Assembly (NCBI RefSeq): GCF_035046485.1 | Contig: NC_085137.1 | Coordinates: 11,362,252-11,426,251 of the forward strand | Direction: 5' to 3' | Source of the DNA: Aedes albopictus | Taxonomy: Eukaryota > Arthropoda > Insecta > Diptera > Culicidae | DNA length: 64,000 nucleotides | The notes under the pieces: model-generated | What the model was told of the DNA's origin: nothing | The model's database searches: none | Seen by the model: the letters and a program-made list of their open reading frames with translations, nothing else | Program-made: the position numbers and the translations under genes | In this document: one piece after another, positions 55,955 to 64,000 of the stretch | Layout of the letters: every line of letters begins with the position of its first letter | Position numbering within the stretch: position 1 is the stretch's first letter

Positions 55955-57040
55955 CTTCCATTATGCATCATTTGACGCGAAATAGATCGTACGAAGTTAT
56001 CGTTCCGTTTCGTCATTGGCCGATCAATAGTGATGAAATTACTCTCATCATGAAGCAATTCGAGAGTGAAAATTCAACACAACGCTTACTCACGATTCCG
56101 AGAGTAAACAGTGTGAGAGTTTATTCGCACCCGCCTGCTTCGTGAGTAAGAAACAAAACGAAAACAAAAACACTCATGAGTTTTTGTTCGTGAAGAACTA
56201 GTGGAGGTGCGGGAAGTGCATTTGATTGTGATTATAATAGCAAATCCAGAGATTATCCATCATTAACTAATGCTTTATGCTTCATTGTTCCTGAAATGCA
56301 GCACTTCCGCCAGTCGTGAAAATGCGTTTTTCGTCAAAATGCAAAAAACTCAGCGGAACTTCGCGAATCACATGCGTGTGCTTGTCAGCTTCGTTTACTC
56401 ACGGATAAAGAAGTGCGAGTATGCTCAGGCCCCTGTTGTTCACGAGTAGGTTTGTTTTGGTTTGTGTCTGTTCAGCTGCAATCTTCATAATTTTCCATCG
56501 CTGCCGCTGATCAACAATGGACCAAATCTTCACAGTACAACAAATCTTCCAGGCACGGCGAATATACAGGGTCTTAATACATCACCCTTCCAACATCCAG
56601 AATTCACGTTTCCAACAAAACCTGGCCTAATTCTGTTGTCGTCGGCTTCATCACTCCCAGCGTAACCTACCTAATCATAAGCCCAATCAGTGAAATAATA
56701 AAAATCAATTTGAAACATGCAAAATGCGCGATGCCATCTGTGCCTCTAGGAGTTGTAGAGAAGTGTTAAGGACTGGTCACTGGTCAGAAAAATGAGTTGA
56801 TCACGATGGAAAGAGGCCAAAATAAAATGCTCTCGAATGGAAAAGTTTGACTTGAGTTATTTGCTATACATTGATTGTGGAAAAAATAATCGATGGTGTT
56901 GTAAGAATTTCTCAAAAACATTCTATAATTTTTTAATGATTTTGTTTGAAGCTCCATTGATTGGTAACTCACTGGTGAAGATCAATAGATGAACTTTTCA
57001 GCTCAATCCTTCATTTTGGTTGTTCAGATTTGTGCTTTTG
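55955..57040. other. single-copy-looking sequence, no gene accepted
   Basis: Frames at 55963-56145 and 56462-56665 are 60-67 codons without recognised domains. No repeat of the window was recognised. Confidence 0.4.
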
Positions 57041-57770
57041 AAAATACGAGGTGTGGCTTCGTCATATCCTTACCTTAAACTGTATATCTCGCATTCCTAC
57101 GTTGACGATCCATTGATTTCGAGTTGAATGCGCATTTTATACCATCTTACCCTATGTGTAGTAGCAAGCAGCAAAAATCGAACGGTCTAGTTAGAGATTT
57201 TTTAGATTTGTTACCGTTGATTCCTTTATATGGAGCTTGTGTTTTGTACACTGTTGCAGCAGGATCGGACTAGTGGCGCAGCGTAATCAAGTGCGGTTGG
57301 ACGAGTGGTGGTGACGAGGAAACTTATCGTCGATCGAGATTGAAGATAGTGCCATTATACTAGGTCGAATGAGGTTGTTTAATTTTTATATGTATCGCAA
57401 GCTGCCGGGGAGAGCGGGGTTATTTCCATGATTTAGTGACAGCAGCAGTACACGCAAAACACGAGAGGGGACTCGTCGTGACGATGATTGACTACCTCAG
57501 CTGCGCTTAGCTGGTGGTGGTTGTTATTGGAACTACTTTGGCACTTGTAGTGAACCCGATTATCCAGCAAGCGCTCACTAACACCCTGTTTTGTCAGTTG
57601 TCGTGGATTAAGCAATTATCGATCGATCTGGATCGGTTTATGGGCAAGAGCAGACAACTGCTGGAAGAACTGGTTTCTGTGTAATTAGATTTGATGAATA
57701 ATCCGTTTAATTTATTTTCTAGTCGCAGTTGGATGATCTGGGGCGTATCTCTTGAAGAATGCAATTGACC
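57041..57770. other. GC-richer island
   Basis: Single-copy-looking sequence. The 57433-57615 minus frame has no domain. It may be regulatory. Confidence 0.35.
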
Positions 57771-57772
57771 TA

Positions 57773-58694
57773 CAGGGGGTGGCCAAAATGTTTGGGATAG
57801 GCACCTTTTTTTCTCTCACAAAAAAGTTCAACATGCTATAACTTTTCAGAGAGTGCATCAAAAAATCTCAAATTCTGACTGTTTGTCAACCTATTATATG
57901 TGCATCATTGGTACAAATTTGGGCTCGATTGCTTAATGTTTCGCAAAGTCAGAACCGTTCGGGGAAAACACTATTTTTTAGACAACTCATTTTTGAGCTG
58001 TCATATCTCGGAAACCAGTGAACCGAATTGAATGAAATTTTGAACGTACACTAACACTATTTAAATGCTTCACAAACTATTAAACATAGATACTTTTTGA
58101 ACGTAGAAAAAAGTTATCAAGGATTGACATTTTTTTGGATTTATTTCGAGAATTTGTATTTTTTTACATCAATGTCAATAAATTTTAGTGTTGATATCCA
58201 AAGATTTTCCACTTCGGTTCTCATGTTATCTCTAATCAGATATATTGGAGCCTATTTAGATTGAAGGAAGAACACATTTAGTAATTTTTGTGTGATATTG
58301 TAAATTTGATTTATTTTCCTCTAAATGGGTTAAAATTTCAACACGGTGTAACTTAATTCGCCGTGAGAAAATATTACATTTTATAACGTCGTGATAAGTA
58401 TCAATATATTGTTCATGAACGTTAAAAAAATTCATTCAATTCGGTTCACTGGTTTCCGAGATATGACAGTTCAAAAATTAGTTGTCTTAATAATAGTGTT
58501 TTACCCGAACGGTTCCTACTTCACGAAAAATTATTCAATCGAACCCAAATTTGTATCAAAGATGCACATATAATAGGTTGACAAACAGTTAAAATTTGAG
58601 ATTGTTTGATGCACTCTATGAAAAGTTACAGCATGTTGAATTTTTTTGTTGGAGAAAAAAAGTTGTCTATCCCAAACATTTTGGCCATCCCCTG
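57773..58694. mobile_element. 922-bp TA-flanked foldback element
   Basis: The ends CAGGGGGTGGCCAAAATGTT and, on the minus strand, CAGGGGATGGCCAAAATGTT are inverted, and the arms match for at least 300 bp ('CACATATAATAGGTTGACAA', 'TATCTCGGAAACCAGTGAAC'). TA flanks it at 57771-57772 and 58695-58696. No transposase frame is present. Confidence 0.9.
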
Positions 58695-58699
58695 TATTT

Positions 58700-59205
58700 G
58701 TGAAATTTGATTAGAACTGATCTTTCAAAAGCAATATGTTGCAAGTGAAAACAAGTCAGAAGTGGGGCTATTGAAAGATGGAAACAGCACTATCATAAGC
58801 ACTATGGTACTATGTTGAACCTTATGTTTAACAAATGCATTGGTATAATGAAAATATTCGTAATGATTATTTTTTCTGAAAGTGGAAAAAAAAAACTCAA
58901 GAATTTGAATGTAACGGGAGAGCGGGGTTAAACTATATTATCCTGACGAGATAAACGCTTACTTTGGGGAAATTCACTAATGAAACCACATTCTTATCCG
59001 TTGCACCACTAAATCCAACAGGATTCAAATTTGTTCCTTGTACTGAATGTGCAGTTAGTGTACCTTTTTTTTTCACTGAGGTTTACAAAAATTATTATGC
59101 CGTCAATAATTTCACCATTAACGTACTTGTTCAATTTATTCATCACATCTTCACAGCATGGAACACACAATACTCTGGTCACAAAATTATTATAAACAGT
59201 ATGAA
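58700..59205. other. AT-rich sequence, no feature accepted
   Basis: The 109-codon frame at 58964-59293 runs into the following MITE and has no recognised domain. Confidence 0.45.
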
Positions 59206-59215
59206 AAAGTTGAGT

Positions 59216-59478
59216 CACAGACAAACAGACGTAACACTTGCGAAATTTCCATCGACCATGCTTTTAACGATCATTTTAAATTTTCATAGTTGAGACTTTC
59301 ACAACCAGAGGCGCGCGCATCGTTTTTCTATGTGTTTGACGTTTCACACTAGCGCCTTCTGTTGATGATATGGCACAACACAGTAATTCGTGCAACTTTT
59401 CCACCAGGTGATGGTAGTGTGAACTGGGCGATGGATTTTCATGAAAATCGTTCAAGGTGTTACGTCTGTTTGTCTGTG
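59216..59478. mobile_element. 263-bp MITE with 'CACAGACAAACAGACGTAAC' ends
   Basis: The ends are inverted copies. GTTGAGT(CA) directly repeats on both sides (59209-59217, 59479-59487), a 7-9-bp duplication compatible with hAT or Mutator types. End fragments of the family are at about 8541 and 28004. Confidence 0.85.
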
Positions 59479-59519
59479 GTTGAGTCATCAATTCCGATTC
59501 TTCACGAAGTGCGTCCTCA

Positions 59520-60700
59520 TGCATACGTTCAGCCTGCGTTACGAAGGCGCCATCCTGATAGCTGAAAATGGAATTTTAAAATAAGATAACATTCTGCCCA
59601 TACTCTCGCTTCCTGGCTGGGCAAAACATTGCCGTCGTCGACATTTCGGCCGTACCTACCCGTATATGATCGCATATAGGACATAATATCAAATTGTAAT
59701 AAATATCATTTGGTCCTCACTTTGGCACCGATTCGTACAGTGCGGCTTCCACCATTCAAGAGGGGTGGCGGGTGAAGAAATCGCAAAGCAGGATATCGAG
59801 AAATAGTTTCTTATTTTTTTTTTCGGTCGCCACCGTACGGATAACCCAAAGCCATTGCATTATTGGTTCGGTTGAAGTCGGTGCTATCTCTGCGTGGAAG
59901 CTGCACTTCCAGCTTCCCTTCCGAATTCACGTGTGGATCATCTTCTTATGTGTAGCAGATTTCGGCTGGATGGCGAGCTGAAGTTCCGCACCGCAACGCT
60001 CTTGGTATCGGTTGGTTCTCGTTCTCTCAAACCCGTCGCCGTAGTGGCGCTTCCTCTCGATGTTCGCCTCTTCCGAAGCTCCAATACGTATTAAATGTTA
60101 TTGAATTTGTATAATATGGGATATTGAGATGGGGGGATGCCGTGGAGTGAGTACGTACGTATCCGTCGCACTATCTATAATACTCCAGTCTTATGGTCTC
60201 TAGTTCCATTACCGATATGAAGATATCGCTTAGACTTGGCGTGTGGAGCGAGGCCCCCACCAATTGCGACCGAAGACGTGGATGAGGAACATGCTTTACA
60301 TTCGGAGCGTAACGTTGTTAGTGTTGCTGTCTATATCGCACTTTGCACGCGGTGAATTGGTGATTCAAAGACTGTTGTCGTCATCGCCATCGTAGTAGGG
60401 GCGGATTGGTGTCCCTGGGAGCTTTGAATTTTTGTTTGTTGGGTCAGGTTCGGTCTATTACTATGGTGCGATGCATCGCCAGACTTTTGCCATGAGATGG
60501 CAGCGTTTTGTTAACTTCCGAAGGAATTCAGAGATTTTAATTCACCCTGCTACAACAAACCATCAAGCAGATCACTCCCTTCCGGAATGGTTCTGCAGCG
60601 AACGTGTGACCACTGCGCCACGGGCCCCGGCAGCTATGCTAGTTATAGGATTGATTGCATCGAATTTTCTATTTTGCGTTTCTCGTTCACCAAAGTGAAC
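59520..60700. other. GC-richer single-copy-looking island
   Basis: Several frames on the plus strand (59772-59981, 59894-60094, 60432-60698) without recognised domains. No repeats of the window. Confidence 0.35.
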
Positions 60701-60706
60701 TGAAAG

Positions 60707-61978
60707 GCTATATATTCACTCAAAAAACGAATTTTCGATAGAAGGCTCGAAGGACCAAGTCACATATACCAATCAACTCAGTTCGACGAATTCAGTTGAT
60801 GTCTGTGTGTATGTATGTGTGTGTGTATGTCTGTGTACAAAATCAATTACTCACTTTTAAGGCACTTTCCATTGGACGATTTTTCGGATTATAGCTCGGA
60901 TCGAGCCGGAATTTCACCGCATTGTTTGCTTATGAAATGGTCCGGATCGATGAAGGGGTTCTGGAGTTATGGTCATTTAAATAATCCGAACCAGCACCGG
61001 TAGAACTGGTCGTATACAAAACTGAACCAATCATATGTTTCACCAAACTGCTGCGATGTTTGTAAACTTTAACATGGTTGACGAATTTTGTGCGGAAATC
61101 AACACCGGCGACCAGAAATTCCACGATGTCGGCCCAAAACTCAAGATGGCGGCTATAAATACAAGATGACGCCTGTTGAATAGAGTTTTAAGCGATAAAA
61201 CCATGCAATATGGGGTATATTTGGTTAGGGGAGAGGTCCGGATTCGAAGATGGCGGCTCCAAATTCAAAATGGCGGCGGTTTAACGTAAAAGTTCAAAAC
61301 CTAACCCTAAAACCATGTAATATACAAAAAAATATGAGCATTAAAAACCATTCAATATGGGTATATTTGATATGGGAAAGATATCCGCAGTCCAAAAATA
61401 GTGACCAGAATTTCCAAGATGGCGGCCTAAAACCAAGATGGGGCCTATACACTAAGATGGCGGCTGCAATAGAGTCGCCATCTCCGAATTTAAGATCGGG
61501 GATTTTAGAGCGTAAAAATCATGCAATATGGGTATTTGTATCAGATATGGGCAAGATATCCGGAGTCCACAATAGCGACCAGAACTTCCAAGATGGCGGC
61601 CTAAAGTCCAAGAAGGTGGCTTCAAATTCAAGATGGCGACTGTTTAATGTTGTTTAAGGGCCAAAAACCATGCAATATGGGTATATTTGGTATGAGGAAG
61701 ATGTCCAGAGTTCAAAATGGCGACCAGAAATCCAAGATTTATTTTCTTAATGGAAGAGAGCGTTCCTCTGGATTCGATACCTGAAAATCCATAATGGCGG
61801 CTCCAAATTCAAGATGGTGGCTGTTCAATGGTGTTTTAGGCTCTAAAACCATGCAATACGACTATATTTGATATGGGGAAGATGTCTGGAGTCCAAATAT
61901 CCAAGATGGCGATCAAAAATGATGACTCCAAATTCAAGATGGCGGTTGTTTAATGTAGTTTTTGGCTCTGAAACCAAG
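60707..61978 (+). repeat. fullest copy of the AAGATGGCGG / GCCATCTTGG repeat family
   Basis: It begins 'AATTTTCGATAGAAGGCTCG', runs through a TGTGTATG microsatellite (60806-60836), then about 12-15 variants of 'AAGATGGCGGCTCCAAATTC' separated by 'AACCATGCAATATGGGTATA'. The first half is the inverse of 5030-5500. Long frames (e.g. 61250-61657, 135 codons) are repeat translations. Confidence 0.8.
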
Positions 61979-62040
61979 GGCGTAGCCAGCTTTCCGGTCA
62001 GGGGGGGGGGGGGGGGCGGTGTCAAGCACCCTTAGCCAAT
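61979..62040 (-). mobile_element. element end with poly(G) tract
   Basis: 'AGGGCGTAGCCAGC' followed by a G run (about 61998-62016) looks like the end of a short interspersed element inserted in the repeat. Only one end is seen. Confidence 0.4.
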
Positions 62041-62370
62041 TTGTACTATTTTTTATAACTAAACGCAATACGATGAAATTGAATATATTAACATTATATT
62101 CTTACAGCATTATTTATACCTCGCTGGTGTATTTTGTACAATACGTTAAAAAAAGCTAGTCTGATCAACGTAAATCAACATGGTGCTAGTAGCGGTGACC
62201 AATTTTTGGAAGATTAAGGATGTTTATTCACTCGTGCATTATTTTGCTGTTTTTTTTTTTGATAATGTCTACAAAACATTCATAAGAAATTGTAGCTGAA
62301 CTATTTTGGACATTACGAACTCTTTTGAGGACTAACCTAGAATTTTCTGGTTCCTGTATTAGTCCTTTTA
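62041..62370. other. AT-rich sequence, no feature seen
   Basis: No gene, tRNA-like box or recognised repeat was seen here. Confidence 0.5.
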
Positions 62371-62770
62371 AAATTGTCTTCCAATACTGTTGAATACAAT
62401 TGAAACATCATCAGGAAATCCTGGAAAAGTTCTTGCGTACATCCCTGAAAAGATTTCCGAAGAATTTATGAAATTTCCGAAGGAACTCCTGAATGATTTT
62501 TGAGAGGAATTTCTGAAGATATCTTTTGAGGAATTTCTGGAGCAATCTGTGGCAGAATTCCCGAAGCAATCCCTAGAAGATTTTCTGGATATATCTCTGA
62601 AGAAACACTTGGATGAATCCCTGGAGCAATTCCTACAGGAATGCATGAAGGAGGCCCTGTGGAATCCCTGGAGGAATTCCCGGAGGAATCTCTGTAAGAA
62701 TTTCTGAAAGTCTACCTGAAGGAATTCCTGTATAAATTATTGGAGGAATACCTAGATAAATATCGGAAGG
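62371..62770. repeat. degenerate AATTCC array
   Basis: Purine-rich sense ('GGAATTTCTGAAGAAATCC'). The minus frame at 62368-62646 is rich in S, N, R and F from composition. Confidence 0.75.
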
Positions 62771-62805
62771 CATCTCATCCTAGAAGAAATCCTACATACA
62801 CTCCC

Positions 62806-63230
62806 GATCAAAAGTTTGGGGTCACCCCCTCAAAAACATGTCATTTTTTTAGGCCCATTTCTCCGCAAATTTTCAAAGCCCTAGGTCTCATTCAAAATAT
62901 AATAAGTCAAAGAAACTTTGATCATGATTCAGAAGAAACTTTTTCAAAAAAAATTGTATGTAAACTTAACCCAAAGTTGCCAAATTTTCTAAAAAATGAA
63001 TGTAAACTTACGGCATTGTCGCTGGAAATTAGGTCGACCAAATTCAAAGATGAGAGCGGTAATATAACCCATTTTCTATTAGCTTCCAACTGCTTTTTAC
63101 AGAACTTAGCTAAAAAATCTAGAAAAAAAGTTATTAAGTAAATTAACTCTTCATGTCATCGACCAAAAGTTTGGGGTCACCCCTCAATATGATGTATCAG
63201 CCAAAAGTTTGGGGTCATTTTCTTAAAACA
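62806..63230. mobile_element. Tc1-like end motifs repeated in direct orientation
   Basis: 'CAAAAGTTTGGGGTCACCC' occurs at about 62810 and 63164 and, changed at its end, at about 63201, all in one orientation. The string resembles Tc1-type terminal repeats. The 133-codon frame 62740-63141 spans the AATTCC repeat and this segment and has no transposase motif. Confidence 0.4.
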
Positions 63231-63364
63231 TGGAAAAGTGATTTGGTGATATCTTCGTCATCTATAGTTTAATTTTAATTCATTTTGGCTCATTTCAAAG
63301 ATTATTAACAAAATTTATGTTTGAAAGACATCAAACACATCAACAAACTTAACGTATTTAATGA

Positions 63365-63960
63365 TTTTTGTGTATAAAAATGTTCCTGAAGGTGAACCTG
63401 GAGGAATTCCTATAGAAATCCCATGAGGAATTCATTTGGAAATCCCAGGAAAGCTTTCTTAACAAATTCCTGGAAGAGTTTCTGCAGAGAAAAAAAAATG
63501 AAGGAATCCATGTCTGCAATAATTTTTGGACGAATTGTTGTAGGAATCTTTGGATGGACTCGAAAAAGAGTGTTTCATACAACATTCTTTAATTTTTATC
63601 TTATCTCTGGTAAAATTTCTAGCAAGGGCTTCTGGAAGATATTCCTGCTGGAATTCTTCGAATTATTTTAGATTGAATTATTGGAGCAATCTCCAGTGGA
63701 ATTCCTGCAGAAGCATCTGTAAAAATTTCTGAAGGAATCATGGGAGGAATTCTCGAAGCATTTCTTGGAACAAAGCCCAAAACAATCACTACTGGAACCA
63801 TACAAGGTACCCATGAAAGAATTCACGAAGGAGAAACTCCTGGAGAAGTCCCTTGTGGAATTTCTGAAAGAATCCCTGAAGAATTTCCTGAATAAATGCA
63901 TAAGGGAGTTTCTGAAGGTGTCCTTGAAAGAATTCGTAAAGAAACCCCAGGTATGTTGCT
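63365..63960. repeat. degenerate AATTCC array, runs toward the window end
   Basis: Purine-rich sense repeats with interruptions. Opposed frames on both strands (63358-63965) are compositional. Confidence 0.75.
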
Positions 63961-64000
63961 CTTAGAATGACGTTTGTTTGATTGAATACTAGTGAAAGTT

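Noticed and set aside
61250..61657. 135-codon plus-strand frame
   Set aside because: It is a translation of the AAGATGGCGG repeat, with repeated near-identical peptide segments.
62740..63141. 133-codon plus-strand frame near a Tc1-like end motif
   Set aside because: It starts in AATTCC repeat, reads through the terminal-like motif, and has no DDE transposase signature.

Overview
The window looks like non-coding nuclear DNA of a culicine mosquito, most likely Aedes. The evidence is a dense set of repeats of a kind I recognise from Aedes: tRNA-derived SINEs with (GAA)n tails that resemble the Feilai type, many short TA-flanked inverted-repeat elements (MITEs), long arrays of degenerate 'AATTCC' sequence, a pyrimidine-rich minisatellite, and '(TCAA)n' retroposon tails. 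I found no protein-coding gene or complete exon that I can defend. The longest open frames (up to 197 codons) lie in low-complexity repeats or have no recognisable domain. The only coding relic I accept is a short, broken C-terminal piece of a non-LTR retrotransposon reverse transcriptase near 43.9 kb. The window is probably intergenic DNA or the inside of a very long intron.

Layout. 0-10.3 kb: a 'GCCATCTTGG' repeat family, several TA-flanked MITEs, two facing copies of one MITE family, and a 2.2-kb TTAA-flanked composite element. 10.7-11.9 kb: the first of several GC-richer, single-copy-looking islands (others at 20.4-21.7, 39.2-40.3, 47.2-48.3, 57.0-57.8 and 59.5-60.7 kb). 11.9-14 kb: an AATTCC array. 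15.6-18.0 kb: a Foldback-like element whose arms contain ~150-bp tandem repeats. 22-25 kb: pyrimidine minisatellite. 28.1-31.0 kb: a second Foldback-like structure with ~170-bp tandem units in opposite orientations on its two arms. 32.2-34.8 kb: a homogeneous array of about 18 units of ~143 bp. 36.3-38.0 kb: a tandem duplication, one copy interrupted by a MITE. 40.6-41.2 kb: a 16-bp minisatellite in inverted arms. 42-43.8, 44.7-45.2, 49.4-50.7, 62.4-62.8 and 63.4-64 kb: more AATTCC arrays. 44.2-46.7 kb: an inverted-repeat element carrying two tRNA-Thr-like sequences, then a nested pair of elements, then another tRNA-like sequence inside an inverted repeat. 51.9-53.7 and 57.8-58.7 kb: large TA-flanked inverted-repeat elements. 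60.7-62.0 kb: the fullest copy of the GCCATCTTGG/AAGATGGCGG family.

The most interesting object is the 32.2-34.8 kb satellite array. Its unit length, compact tandem structure, strong internal homogeneity and the presence of diverged single units around it resemble, from memory, the culicine tapiR satellite piRNA locus. I cannot confirm that identity without alignment. The two Foldback-like elements and the tRNA-bearing MITE are the next most unusual structures. Coordinates of repeat edges are read by eye and may be off by several bases except where a target-site duplication is stated.
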